Shown here one piece after another: positions 21,159 through 31,402 of a stretch of DNA of 64,000 nucleotides. The stretch lies in contig MSJI02000411.1 in the NCBI GenBank assembly GCA_001931905.2, forward strand, positions 1 through 64,000, written 5' to 3'. Both the position numbers and the translations under genes were made by a program. The first letter of the stretch is position 1; each line of letters opens with the position of its first letter. This DNA is from Cladosporium sp. IMV 00045. Taxonomy: Eukaryota; Ascomycota; Dothideomycetes; Cladosporiales; Cladosporiaceae. The notes beneath the pieces were generated by a model. That model made no database searches. It saw only the letters and a list, made by a program, of their open reading frames with translations, and was not told where the DNA came from.

Positions 21159-21849
21159 ATTGTATGAATGCGCGTTGCCAACAACGATGAGATGTGCTGT
21201 ATGTCAATCGACTCCTCGGTCTTTCAATAATTCATTCAAGGAACTGAGAAAATGAGAATGAAGACAATAGCTCCATACGTGTCTAAGTCACATTTTATCT
21301 ACCGTCAACAGATCCAACCATCCTCCATCCCCGCTCCAAGGACGAACGGCAATACGGGGTCTTTACCAAACAATCGTCAACAATCTCACACTCCCGTCTT
21401 CTGGGCGAGGTCTGGCCCGGTTCATCTGACCGGTGATAGTGTCTGATTGGGAGAACGTAGATCGGGAGTAGATCATGGTTGCCGCCATATGCTTCCACCC
21501 GCATGTACCCTGCGGGGTTCTTTGCGGGGATGCGTGTAGATCGTGGAAAGCTTATGGCCACAAGATGTTCACGACAGCCCGTTCGCTTGACGTGTATTTG
21601 TCAAGCGTTGTAGATCTCATGTTTGCAAGGCGTTGTGGTACTGCAGTTGTCATGAGGCGGGTGCAGCTGCCATCGGTAGGCAGATGTTACGTTGAGAAGG
21701 TCTCTTATGGCTGCTATGAGCTGGAACGAAGAACATCGATAGCTCATGCTGTCCTGTCACTGTATACCCTTGAAGAGTAACAGTTGAAACTTCAGCCGAT
21801 GCACTAATAGCCATTGCTACGTCTTCGATCAAATGACTTTCGTTCAGCT

Positions 21850-21866
21850 CACACACACACACACAC
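21850..21866. repeat. (CA)8 microsatellite, copy A only
   Basis: Eight CA units are followed by CTGTG. The matching place in copy B (near 34540) has only AATACACACTGCG, so the tract differs between the copies. Confidence 0.9.
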
Positions 21867-22262
21867 TGTGACTGCTTGCAATCTATTCTGATTACACCTG
21901 CACGCATTGGTCGACCATCGTGAGTGCTATCAACCAGCCCACGGTTTCACAACATACGAAAAGTAACCACGAGTGTGACACAATACGGCGATCTCGTGAA
22001 ATGTCGGGTATGTTCTGAGGAAGTCCAAGGCAATCGTTTCACCACTCTGAGGTCAAATTTGCCGAGCGGGTGACAAGAAAGTCGAAGTGGTAGGTGAGAT
22101 AAAGGTTTGGAAAGGAACCCATGCAACTTCCGTATTCGACTTCATGTCTTGTGATGTTATAATACAGTCTCAGCCGTCACGACCGAATCTAGATCAATGC
22201 CTCCAATTAGAAACCCAAACAGTCGCTCTTCTTATCCGAGCTAAACTCCCAACGCCATGCAA

Positions 22263-22522
22263 TCTCCCAGACAATCAACTCAAAACCATCCTCCGACAAC
22301 CTCCCAAGCACTCCACTCAATACCATCCTCTGACAATCTCCCAAGCACTCCACTCAAGCCCACTCTCTGATGAATCTTTCAGACAACCCGATCACATCCA
22401 TCCCCTGACAATCTCCCTCACGCCTCAGTCAAGACTTTTCTTTCACAGTCTTCCAGACATCGCACTCAAAACCACCCTCTGATAACCTCCCGGACACCTC
22501 ACTCAAGACTATCCTCCGTCAT
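22263..22522. repeat. 37-bp minisatellite, 7 degenerate units, copy A
   Basis: Seven imperfect units of 37 bp (one of 38) lie head to tail, with unit starts near 22263, 22300, 22337, 22375, 22412, 22449 and 22486. Each unit resembles TCTCCCAAGCACTCCACTCA followed by an A/C/T-rich half ending CTGACAA. The array sits just 3' of the RNA14 stop codon. Copy B has six units. The units are contiguous without spacers, so this is not a CRISPR array. Confidence 0.85.
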
Positions 22523-22568
22523 CCTGACCGGACAGAAACAAATATGAAAATCACTAACTTTCAAGTAC

Positions 22569-24440
22569 TCAAGGTCTGCCAGGTAGCGGCACGCTGCTAA
22601 GAAACTGTACCATGAGGTTAGGATCGAATCTTGTCGCATTGTAGCTTGCCGCATTAGGCAGAATGCTCAGCAGGTAGGTAACCTGTCGCGGCAGGGTCGG
22701 CGGCTGAGGTGCGCCCTGAGGTCCACCACCGGGGACAAAGTTCTTCACCGCGAATCCGCTGCCGCCTCCAGACGCGTTGACATTCATGTTGTTGTTTGTG
22801 GTAGGTACAGTGGCGGACATGTTGCTCATGCTACCACCAGCGGTAGCAATACGCTTGCCTGCTGCGCCCTTAATCGGCGAGTCACCGCGCATGAACTTGC
22901 GCGAAGGCGTGTCGGCGTCGGAGTCGTCGAGTGGACGCTTGGGTGACGCAACGTAAGGGCCGTGGGGACCGAGGCGAATTTCTCCTGTTTGCGGGCTGGC
23001 CATTGCGGCAACACCGCCCGGTGGCGGTTGCTGAGGTGGGAAAGCAGCATCGAGGAACACCCTGGGTTGTGTTTGGGTTGCAGAGACGACGATCTGTGCT
23101 TTCAGCGGGTCGAATGCAGGCATCTCAAAGCGGTGGCTGAAGCGCAGAAGCTCAGGCTCGTCGGGGAACATCTCGGCCATACGTTTCTCCAACTTGTGGA
23201 TTTGCGCCAGGTCACCGTAGTTTGATTCGAAGTTGTGCATGTAGCCAAGCAGAGGTCGGCATTTTTCTTTTTGTACCTCGGGCAGCACTGAAGCTGGGTT
23301 CAGAATCTTGGTCAGAGTGGTTTCGAACACGACCTTAGCGTTCGTGAGGTCGTTGATAGAAACCAGGTGTTTGATGTACTCCAAGGCGAAGAGCTCGTCG
23401 ACAGGGAAGAGCTTGAGTCCGCGCTCAAAGATTCTGGTAGCCGCGGGGTCTCTGTAGCAGTGGTGCTCGAGAAGCGCGGAGACAACGTAGACATCGCTGG
23501 TGAGCATGCCTCGAGGCCTAGCTTCGGCGAAAACACCGCGAAATCCCTTTTTGGGCTGCTTCGGTGCGCCTTGGCCTTGAATGCGACGGAAGGCACGCAT
23601 CTTCGCAGACCAAACTGCCGAAATTGTGCGCTTGAGGAGATCTCTTTGGGTGTCAAATGCCACCTTGACACCCTTAAGCTGCTCTTCAAGCTGCTGTTTG
23701 CGTGACTTCGGCTTCTCATCGTCATCCACATCATCTTCCTCGTCGTCCGGCTTATCTTGCTCCTCGTCGGGGGTCATGTTGGCAAAGCTTTCTTGTACTT
23801 CAGCCTGTGCCTTCTTTTCGCGCTGTGCGTATTTGTCACGAAGCGCGTACAGGGCCGCAAGACTGCTCTCGTAGACGGCGTCAAGCTTACTGCCATTCTG
23901 GATGATAACTTCGTCCGAAGATCCAGCCGGAAGGGCGCTTTCGACGCGGTCGGCCTTCTTCAGGGATAGCAATACCGATTCGGGGTTCGCGGCAATGCCC
24001 TCGTCCAGGAAACTCTCGCCCTCTTGCGTCATGTCATCTCTACCCTGGTCGAAACACCAGACTGCAGCATCGTACCAGATATTGGGGTAGAATCGCAGGG
24101 CCATTGTAGCTTGCTTGAAGACGAACAGAACACGTTTTCTGTACTGCACACCGTCTTCTTCGTCTTTCAAGACAAGTTCATCCGCCTCCTCCCATCGAAT
24201 CCACTCTTGCCACTTCTCCACCTGCGTTCCGAACTCATCCTCGCCAGCACAGCCGTAAACAGGCGGCAGTTTTGGCAGATTCAATCGGTCGAGACCTGCC
24301 AACCGGCTGTCTAATTGTGTCTTGGCGGACTTTGCAGTCATGTATGAGGCTCCTTGGTCGTTGAGGTTCTTCCTGCCGGCAGCTCTGTTCAGGGAAGTCT
24401 CAAAGTTGTCGTAGTCTTTCCACAGCCTGACGAGCTCTTC
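22569..24440 (-). CDS. RNA14: RNA14 / CstF-77, copy A, 5' end cut by the gap
   Basis: The last 623 codons and the stop are present. The reading frame runs without interruption into the run of N. It matches residues 410-1032 of the complete copy B gene with no length change. It contains HAT repeats and the Suf domain (for example RVLFVFKQATMALRFYPNIW), then an acidic segment and a Gly/Asn-rich C-terminus. RNA14 scaffolds cleavage factor IA in mRNA 3'-end formation. It is truncated only by the assembly gap, with no internal stop, so it should not be called a pseudogene. Confidence 0.9.
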   Translation of the reverse strand, partial: EELVRLWKDYDNFETSLNRAAGRKNLNDQGASYMTAKSAKTQLDSRLAGLDRLNLPKLPPVYGCAGEDEFGTQVEKWQEWIRWEEADELVLKDEEDGVQYRKRVLFVFKQATMALRFYPNIWYDAAVWCFDQGRDDMTQEGESFLDEGIAANPESVLLSLKKADRVESALPAGSSDEVIIQNGSKLDAVYESSLAALYALRDKYAQREKKAQAEVQESFANMTPDEEQDKPDDEEDDVDDDEKPKSRKQQLEEQLKGVKVAFDTQRDLLKRTISAVWSAKMRAFRRIQGQGAPKQPKKGFRGVFAEARPRGMLTSDVYVVSALLEHHCYRDPAATRIFERGLKLFPVDELFALEYIKHLVSINDLTNAKVVFETTLTKILNPASVLPEVQKEKCRPLLGYMHNFESNYGDLAQIHKLEKRMAEMFPDEPELLRFSHRFEMPAFDPLKAQIVVSATQTQPRVFLDAAFPPQQPPPGGVAAMASPQTGEIRLGPHGPYVASPKRPLDDSDADTPSRKFMRGDSPIKGAAGKRIATAGGSMSNMSATVPTTNNNMNVNASGGGSGFAVKNFVPGGGPQGAPQPPTLPRQVTYLLSILPNAASYNATRFDPNLMVQFLSSVPLPGRP

Positions 24441-24460
24441 NNNNNNNNNNNNNNNNNNNN
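24441..24460. other. Assembly gap (20 N)
   Basis: A run of exactly 20 N joins the interior of RNA14 (copy A) to the interior of eIF3e (copy B). The fixed round length points to an arbitrary scaffolding gap, not a measured one. All junction evidence for the tandem arrangement is missing here. Confidence 0.98.
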
Positions 24461-24963
24461 TTGTGCGCCAGGAAGGCTACGAGTACAACGACCCCGTCAC
24501 CGCCTTCATAAAGGCTCTGTACATCGACTTTGACTTCGAGGAGGCTCAGCGCCGCCTGGTTGAGGCCGACGAAATCCTCAAGTCCGACTTCTTCCTCGTC
24601 TCCGCCTCTGAGCAGTTCCTCGACGCCGCCCGCCACCTCATCTCCGAGTCCTACTGCAAGATCCACCAGCGCATTGACATCAAGTAAGTCTTGCCCCAGT
24701 TAATGATCAAACCGAAATCCAGCAGAAAACTAACAATGACTCTTCCCAGGGACCTCTCCTCCCGCCTCGGCTTGAGCCAAGACGAGGGCGAGAAGTGGAT
24801 CGTCAACCTGATCCGCGACACCCGCGTCGACGCCAAGATCGACTACAAGGCCGGCACCGTCATCATGAACCACCCGCCCATTAGCGTCTACCAGCAGGTC
24901 ATCGAGCGCACCAAGGGCGGTTTCTTCCGCACCCAGGTCCTCAGCGCTGCTGTTGCCAAGTAG
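24461..24963 (+). CDS. int6: eIF3e, copy B, C-terminal part only
   Basis: Coding parts are 24461-24683 and 24750-24963, corresponding to about the last 145 codons of the full gene at 10857. The intron is at the same position (GTAAGT...CCCAG) but has several substitutions. Of 9 coding differences from copy A, I count one that changes the protein (Met to Ile near 24884). The 5' part is absent because the sequence begins at the gap. It encodes part of the PCI domain. Confidence 0.9.
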
Positions 24964-25813
24964 ACAACACGAATTAAAACACAAAACTCGAACACGAACG
25001 AAACGAGGACCAGCACGCACGAGCCACGCGAGAAATCACCAATCAGGATGACGGAGTCTTTCTTACGGCGAACGATTTCTGGATTCGCCTCCCCCCTCTG
25101 TTACAATAAAATGCTTATCGTGGAATGGCGGAAGTAGTCGAGACGAAGGGGAGAGATTTTCCCAGGCGAGAGGGATTATTCCTGTTTTTCAAAAAAGCGC
25201 TTTCTTTTCTCTTCTTCCGGACATGGCCCAGAGTTTGGGAACACAAGGAGGGTCGAAAAAAAGAGCATAGCATAGGCGTTTGTGGCGCTTTGACTTGGGA
25301 AATATGTGTGGGAAGGGGCCAGTTAGAAGCTGGGGCAAGGGAATGAAACGAACTCCCGGGAAGAAAGCGTGCTCTGTAAGGGATTGTGAGTGCGACTTGA
25401 ACTTAAAAGATAGAGACGAAAGAAGGCGAAAAAACACGAAATCATCCTTGAATATATTCCCACATCTTGACTTATACGATCCTATCATCACCCCGTGTGA
25501 TTTCCCTACACGATTATTGATGTTGCGGGGATTTGATATGGCTTCGATTTATCTGAAACAAGTAAAGGCGACATGTCCCGAAAACTGATGCTAAGTAGTG
25601 CTTGCATTTGTATCGACCACGCCCATTGATACCAGGTTCTCAACCGCGCCACATCTGAATGTGAAAGTCGTCCGACGGATTGGTCTCCGCAAGGTCGCGC
25701 AAGAGTTCTTTCTATAGACAACAGCACACAGCGTAGAAAGGAGGAAGCAGAGAATAATAAGAGAACCACACCAGAACCAGAACCACTACCAAGACTAGAA
25801 TCCCACTTGCCCC
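24964..25813. other. Convergent 3' spacer, eIF3e / SPT10-like (copy B)
   Basis: This is the counterpart of 12246-13100, with many substitutions and indels. Short open frames on both strands are not shared with copy A. No gene is seen. Confidence 0.55.
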
Positions 25814-27457
25814 TCAAGCCGCCCCATCCCCATACTTAAACTCCCCCTCCTCCCCAGGCCCCGGCCTCGCCATAATGTGCCCCTCGAGCTGCTCGCGCAG
25901 CCTCGCGCTCACGTCCTCGGAACCGCTCGCAGACGGGTCGTCGTGTGCCGTCGCCGCCGCCGCTGCGGCTAGGGAAAGGTCCACGCCGCCGCTGGTGACG
26001 TCGTCGTCAAGTTGCATTGCTTCGCCGCCGCTTTGGGCTTGGGCTTGCAGGTGTTGCGCGATGGTTTGGTGCGGGATATGCTGCTGGGAGGGCGTGTCCC
26101 AGTGGTGCTGGTGGTGGGAGAGCCCGGCCATGAGTTGGGGGTCGACGGGGAGGTCGGGGTAGTGGTTGTATTGTTGTTGTTGGTGCATTTGGGGGATGGG
26201 AGGGGGTGGTTGTTGGTGTTGTTGGGGGTGCATGTGAATTTGTTGGGGCTGGAGGGGAGGTGAGGCGCCTGTGTTTGTGCTGTCCTCTGGTGTGGATCCG
26301 GCGGCGACGACGCGGCGGTTGGGGGTGCCGTTGCTGTTGGCGTTGGTTTGGTCTTCGTTGTCGCGAGCTGTGGACCGGCGTGGGTTGGTGGTTGGAGGTT
26401 TGGGCGCGTCTTTGCATTCGGGGCAGTTCCGGATGGCTGCTGATACGGTTTCTTTGATGCGGACCCAGTGGTATTTGTCGGCGATGGACGCGGTTGTCTT
26501 GTTAATGCCGCCGTGGCCCATGCTATGTACGGTGCGAGCGATTTCGTATTGCTTGTGAGGATCCGAGATGACTTCCTTGCCCTTGAGCATGAGCTTGTCG
26601 TCTTCGGTGTCGTTGACCGCTGGGATGAGACGATAATGGGTTGCAGCGGATCGAAGACGAGACTTCTCTGCGCGGTCAGAGCCGTTCGGATATGTGCCAG
26701 TCTTCAGATAGTAGCGGATTTTGTCGAAGCGTTCCTCGGTGACCATCTCATCGCCTTCCCCACCGAGCTCGCGACCAAAAATGATAGCATCAATCAGTTG
26801 GTCTGGGTACGACTTAAGATTACCGCAGCCCTTGACACGGCCAATCCGCTTGAACCCAAGCGCATCCCAGATTCTCAAACTCGCCACATTGGTCTCGTAG
26901 ACGAGATTGAAGACCGAATAAGAGTAACCGAGTCTGGGAGCCCACTCAAGGTAGACTTCGCCCATGAGACGGCCGACACCACGGCCTCTCGCGGCATCTG
27001 TGACCAGGAAGCCGCCGTTGCATACATGGCTACTTCGGCCGGGGTAGTTAGGCTTCACGTAAAAGCTACCCAGGCAATCCTTGCTCCAGTCAACGCCGCG
27101 AGCCTCCATCTCTGAGACTTCTTCTGGAGACTGAACATCGCCTACGACCATGATTGCGCCAAAGTTGGCGAACCAGTAAGGACCGAAGTTCGCGAGCGGC
27201 ATTGGCTCCATCATGGGGTAGGTATCGCCCTTTTCGATCTCCCGTCCGAGCAATTCGCACAAGTAGGCACAGAGCTTAGGCGGCACTTGGGATGGACCAC
27301 TGAAGGGGACCAGAGTCGCCGTCGTGATTCTATCACGCAGCGTGACCTGTTTGGGAGCAATGTCTGGTGGAAGAGGACCATGAGGGACTGGGAAGGGTGT
27401 TTCGCCAGACACACGATAGATGGCTGGCGAAGTCGGGTCTTCAAGCATGGCGGGCAT
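25814..27457 (-). CDS. SPT10-like GNAT acetyltransferase with integrase-type zinc finger, copy B
   Basis: A single exon encodes 547 residues. The GNAT and HHCC domains are nearly identical to copy A: RGRGVG loop, HSMGHGG in the zinc module, and CPEC. Most differences fall in the Gln/His-rich tail, where there are also small in-frame indels. The C-terminus reads GEFKYGDGAA and ends at a TGA, which in copy A is out of frame after an extra T. Which end is ancestral cannot be told from two copies. Confidence 0.85.
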   Translation of the reverse strand: MPAMLEDPTSPAIYRVSGETPFPVPHGPLPPDIAPKQVTLRDRITTATLVPFSGPSQVPPKLCAYLCELLGREIEKGDTYPMMEPMPLANFGPYWFANFGAIMVVGDVQSPEEVSEMEARGVDWSKDCLGSFYVKPNYPGRSSHVCNGGFLVTDAARGRGVGRLMGEVYLEWAPRLGYSYSVFNLVYETNVASLRIWDALGFKRIGRVKGCGNLKSYPDQLIDAIIFGRELGGEGDEMVTEERFDKIRYYLKTGTYPNGSDRAEKSRLRSAATHYRLIPAVNDTEDDKLMLKGKEVISDPHKQYEIARTVHSMGHGGINKTTASIADKYHWVRIKETVSAAIRNCPECKDAPKPPTTNPRRSTARDNEDQTNANSNGTPNRRVVAAGSTPEDSTNTGASPPLQPQQIHMHPQQHQQPPPPIPQMHQQQQYNHYPDLPVDPQLMAGLSHHQHHWDTPSQQHIPHQTIAQHLQAQAQSGGEAMQLDDDVTSGGVDLSLAAAAAATAHDDPSASGSEDVSARLREQLEGHIMARPGPGEEGEFKYGDGAA

Positions 27458-27987
27458 CTTTGTTATAGCGTAGATGCCTTCTAATGCGAGTTACTGTATG
27501 GACGTCATTATTGTTAGCCTATAGTCAGGCGTTGATACGACAGCATACGCGCATGGCGAGCAATGAAAAGCCTTGTCGCCATCACCGCCGCCAGTCATGG
27601 CAGGAGCGATCGGCAGTGCAAGTGAATGCATGCTGTTGCACATGCACTGGCCAGACATAGACGCCGTCGAACAAGCGAAGTAGAGTAAGTCAACGGGCGG
27701 GAGGCATCTCACTCACATATGATTGGGGGTTGTGCGGCAGCGATGTTGCGAAATACGCCGGTCTGGGATGTACGTCGACGCTGATTCTCTCCAAGGCCAA
27801 CAGCCTGAGCAAGGCGGGCCTCGGAATCGGCCGCGGGAGGTTAACTCAAAGTGGAAAGAGGAACAAGGCAAAATGACGTAGCATTTCCATGTTGCTGGCC
27901 ACTCTCCACCCAACTTCAATGTTGGCATTGCAGAAGTGAAGGAGGAAAGCACCTCACCTCACGTCTTGGGCAAGTCGGATAATCGCC
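27458..27987. promoter_or_regulatory. Divergent promoter region, SPT10-like / DLH-SnoaL-like (copy B)
   Basis: The interval matches 14739-15268 closely, including a shared segment around GACGCCGTCGAACAAGCGAA near 27660. It probably contains both promoters and 5' UTRs. Confidence 0.5.
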
Positions 27988-29257
27988 ATGTCATTTAATA
28001 CTCCCTGGTTCAATCAGCAAGATCCTGCATTCTTCAATTCCCTAAATAAGTCTAAAATAGTCCATGTCATTCTCACCGCGGAATCGGACGACTTTGCCAA
28101 AGAAGTCATCCAACAATGGCAATCGGAAGGCTTTAACGTCATTTACGTGCCCTTTGGCAGCGGAGGGAAGGACTTTGTAATGCGTATCCGCAACACTGGA
28201 GACAACATTGGTGTTGGCGAGCAATATGCAGTAGTAGGTAAATATCACCGACTCGCGCCACAATGTAAAGTACCAAACATTCACACTTCATCTATAAGCA
28301 TACGACGAGGCGGCCGCAGTCATGCTGGAAACGCACGTCAAACCCAGCACGCCACGCATCTGCGCCATCGTAGCCTACTACCCCTCCGCCATCCCACCAC
28401 CATCCACCAGATTCCCGCCCTCAGTCCGCGTCGTCGTGCACCTAGCAGGCTCCACCGTCGGCGTGCGCCGCCACCCCGAAGTCCTCGGAATCCAATCCAA
28501 CAAAACCAAAACCGTCCGCAAGCAAATCGAGCCCGGCGCGGGTTACGGCGGGTGCCTCAAACTCGGCTTCAAAACCTACACGTACCCATCCTGCACGCCC
28601 GGCTTCGCCGAGCACGACGTGGACGAGTACGACGCCGTGAACGAGCGACTGGCCTTCTCGCGCTCGCTCGCCGTCGTCAAGCGCGCTTTCCGCATCGAGA
28701 AGGACCTCGAAATGGCGCGTGACGAGCTAGTCGATTTGATCGACGACGTCGAAACCGACAAGGTCATGCAGCGCACCATGCCGTTCGGGCACGTGATCAA
28801 CGGGCCCACGCTCGTCGGGGGCGCGGGAACGCAGGCTCTACGCTATTTCTACGACGACCTCTTCGAGCCCCTGCCTGAAGGCGGCAAGACGACGCTCATC
28901 TCCCGCACCACCTCGGCCGATCGCGTGGTCGATGAGCTGTACATGAATTTCACGCACTCGGTGGAAATGCCCTGGCTTCTTCCGTCGATTCCGCCGACGA
29001 ATCGGAAGGTCGAGATTGTGGTCGTTTCCATCGTGGCGCTCAGGGGTGGGAAGTTGGAGAGCGAGCATGTGTATTGGGATCAGGCGAGCGTGCTGTTTCA
29101 GGTCGGATTGCTGAATCCGAAATTAGCACTGCCTGAGGGAATGAAGAAGAAGGGTGTGAAGAAATTGCCGGTTGTTGGAGCTGAAGCTGCGAGGGCTATG
29201 AAGAGGGGGAGTTCGAGGCAGATGAATCTGTTCAATGGTGGTGGCGAGGCGAGTTGA
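27988..29257 (+). CDS. Dienelactone-hydrolase-like / SnoaL-like protein, copy B
   Basis: Exons 27988-28237 and 28299-29257 encode 402 residues, the same length as copy A. The intron is 61 bp at the same codon. Domain landmarks are the same as in copy A, with a few substitutions (for example GGC for GGG after GAGY, and EK for EE in the helix before MARDEL). Reading through the intron gives a spurious frame that overlaps the second exon. That frame is not a gene. Confidence 0.72.
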
Positions 29258-29507
29258 GAATCTTCGCAATGGTCTTTTGATGTTTGTCGCGAAACCTGGT
29301 TCTGGGAAATTGGCGAGTCTTGTACTCTTCTGCAGCGCGTGCGTTCTGGCGTATTTGCGGGTCTTTCTTCAGGGTCATCAATTTGTATTGTGGTTATTTC
29401 GAGCTATAGCCCTTCGCCCTTCACCAATGTACATTAAAACTTCTGGGTATCTCTGTTAATAGAAGCGAAGCAATCCCCAAACCAGAGCAAAAAGCATCAC
29501 CAAATCT

Positions 29508-31046
29508 TCAGTCCCACCTCAGAACATCACCTCCAATCACACCCACCCCTCCCGCGCCTTTCTTTGCACCATTCGCTGCTCCCCCATTCGACTGAGGCTT
29601 CTGTGCTCCGCAGATACCACACCTTCCAGCGTCGCCGGCATTGATGTAAGCGCCGTCCTTGCAGGTCTCGCTCTTGCAGCGCCAGTGATCGGGCATGAGG
29701 CTTGGCTGGAGTACATGGGAACATGCCATGCAGGTTGGGCTTGATGGATCGTTGGTGAGAGAGCAGATTGGACAGGTACTTGAGGGAGCTGAGGTCGCTG
29801 TTGTGCCGCTAGGGACGGCAGGACGTGTTTGGTCTTCGGATGGTATGGATGACTGAGATTGTGGATGTCGCTTGCGATCTAAATCGGGGTTGGGGATCTT
29901 TGCTTCGACAAGACCCTCTGCTTCGCTCTCGGTTTCGGAATCGATTTTCTCTTCTTTCTTGATCGCAGCATCATCGTCTTCGAGCAGTTTAGCATTGTCG
30001 GAAGTACTATTGGAGCGCGTGGTCGGTGCCTCGTCTTGCTGAGCAGACAGAGCTTTCCGGCCCATCTTGCGTAACTCATCCATTTCGTCGTGTGCACCAT
30101 CGTCTTCGTCTTCGTCGCCGCACACTTTGACCATGTCGGTCTCGCCGCTGCTATGATCCGTCCCGAAGTGATCATCATCCCAGTCAGAATCAGTCTCGCT
30201 GTCTTCGGGCTCCTGCTTGATTTCGGGTTCGTGTTTGACGTCGACTTCCTCTTTGACGGGCACAGACTTTGCCGCATCAAACCTCGCCAGCGCTGCTTGC
30301 GCTCGCAACTCCCTCCCACGCTTGCTGTTTGCCACTCTCGGCTTTCCAGCATGGCGTTTCCCAGAAGCCTGCTCATAAGCTCCACGTAGCAACTCATCAT
30401 CGCCAAGCGCAGCTCCCTCTCCATGCGCGCCGAACTTCCTCGCAATTCGCTTCTGCTGTCTCTGCGCGTACGTCAGCTTGGGCTTGTCATCACCTCCCTG
30501 ACTCTGGCCTTGAGCACCGCGCTTCCGCTTCCTTCCCCTACGTCTAAACGTGCCACCGCAAAGATGCTCCGGCACATCGCCCTCCTGCAGCTCCCTCTCC
30601 CTGACAAATGCACCAGTGACCAAATCCTGCCCTCGCCCCCACATGCCTTCGCCTGCATACTTCCTAGCCCACAAACCCTCCATCTCGCCCGCGAAGCCAT
30701 TCCGCACCTGCCAGAAGAATTTGGAATGGTTCATCTGCTTGCAGTGCGCCAGCTCGTGCATCATCACCATCTGCACGAATTTGAAGCCCAGCCAGCGTCC
30801 GTTGCGGTCTTTCAGCACGAGTTGGATTACTTCGCCGGCGTTGAAGTTGCGGCCTAGAAATTCTTTGTTGGGTGGAAAGGCTTCCAGGGACATCACGGAG
30901 AGGTGGTGCTGTTTCATGATGGGATAGCATTGTGCTGCGATGCGGTTGAGGAAGTCGACAGAGTCTTGATCGGGGGCTTTGATGAAGTTTATGAGAGGAT
31001 TGGGGCGCTGGGTGCGCTCGTTGAGGCGAGTTATGCCTAGAGGCAT
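29508..31046 (-). CDS. WSS1: WSS1-like DNA-dependent metalloprotease, copy B
   Basis: A single exon encodes 512 residues, the same length as copy A. The HELAHCKQMNH zinc site and both C-terminal zinc segments are retained. By eye there are roughly 40-50 amino-acid differences from copy A, clustered in the acidic linker and just before the first zinc segment. The protease domain has only a handful. This pattern fits relaxed constraint on a disordered linker in two functional copies. Confidence 0.9.
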   Translation of the reverse strand: MPLGITRLNERTQRPNPLINFIKAPDQDSVDFLNRIAAQCYPIMKQHHLSVMSLEAFPPNKEFLGRNFNAGEVIQLVLKDRNGRWLGFKFVQMVMMHELAHCKQMNHSKFFWQVRNGFAGEMEGLWARKYAGEGMWGRGQDLVTGAFVRERELQEGDVPEHLCGGTFRRRGRKRKRGAQGQSQGGDDKPKLTYAQRQQKRIARKFGAHGEGAALGDDELLRGAYEQASGKRHAGKPRVANSKRGRELRAQAALARFDAAKSVPVKEEVDVKHEPEIKQEPEDSETDSDWDDDHFGTDHSSGETDMVKVCGDEDEDDGAHDEMDELRKMGRKALSAQQDEAPTTRSNSTSDNAKLLEDDDAAIKKEEKIDSETESEAEGLVEAKIPNPDLDRKRHPQSQSSIPSEDQTRPAVPSGTTATSAPSSTCPICSLTNDPSSPTCMACSHVLQPSLMPDHWRCKSETCKDGAYINAGDAGRCGICGAQKPQSNGGAANGAKKGAGGVGVIGGDVLRWD

Positions 31047-31402
31047 GGTTGTGGTTGTCGTTGATGTTTCGTCGTTGGCGGTGGCAAATTAGGTTGGAAG
31101 GTCAAATCGACGTTTATGTTGAGACCTTTAAGGCAATGTTGACGTTACCATCGACCTTAAAGCCGAGCAAGAAGCATTATTGAACGAAAGTAGAGTGTTT
31201 GTATGTTGGAAGAAGAGTGAGGTTGATGTTGCACCTTCCACCTCTGGTCATGGTTGCCTCGATGGAGCGCCTCAGGCATCAAGATGGTGGCTCCTTCCAC
31301 GGACTTCAAGGCTTGCTTCGAAAAGTATGTCTAGAATCGCAGTAGATTTGTTCTGCTCCAGCACTTCATTAATTTCTTTTCATCAAAACCAGTAATTTCA
31401 CA
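31047..31402. promoter_or_regulatory. Divergent promoter region, WSS1 / RSA3 (copy B)
   Basis: This is the counterpart of 18333-18707, with a shared GACGTTACCATCGACC stretch near 31140. No named motif was assigned. Confidence 0.45.

Larger units (their letters stand above)
21159..22568. other. 1.4-kb spacer, catalase-like promoter and RNA14 3' side (copy A)
   Basis: The spacer holds the promoter of the catalase-like gene on its left and the 3' UTR of RNA14 on its right. It contains a CA microsatellite and a 37-bp minisatellite, listed separately. The copy B counterpart is 33852-35233. Open frames here are not conserved between copies as proteins, so I call none. Confidence 0.55.
11743..24440. 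repeat. Segmental duplication, copy A (12.7 kb)
   Basis: This block corresponds end to end, in the same orientation, to 24461-37105. It runs from inside eIF3e to inside RNA14 and ends exactly at the run of N. Gene order, intron positions and most spacers match copy B. In eIF3e I count 9 differences in 437 coding bases, and spacers differ more. See the gap and copy B entries for interpretation. Confidence 0.95.

Noticed and set aside
22263..22522. Regular 37-bp repeats as a CRISPR array
   Set aside because: The units are contiguous and degenerate with no unique spacers, and the genome is eukaryotic.
22569..24440. RNA14 copy A as a pseudogene
   Set aside because: The frame is intact to the gap, and the missing 5' part is explained by missing sequence, not mutation.
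28322..29257. Gene starting at an internal Met in the DLH/SnoaL-like copies
   Set aside because: The upstream exon joins by a good intron and supplies the N-terminal strand, and both copies preserve it.
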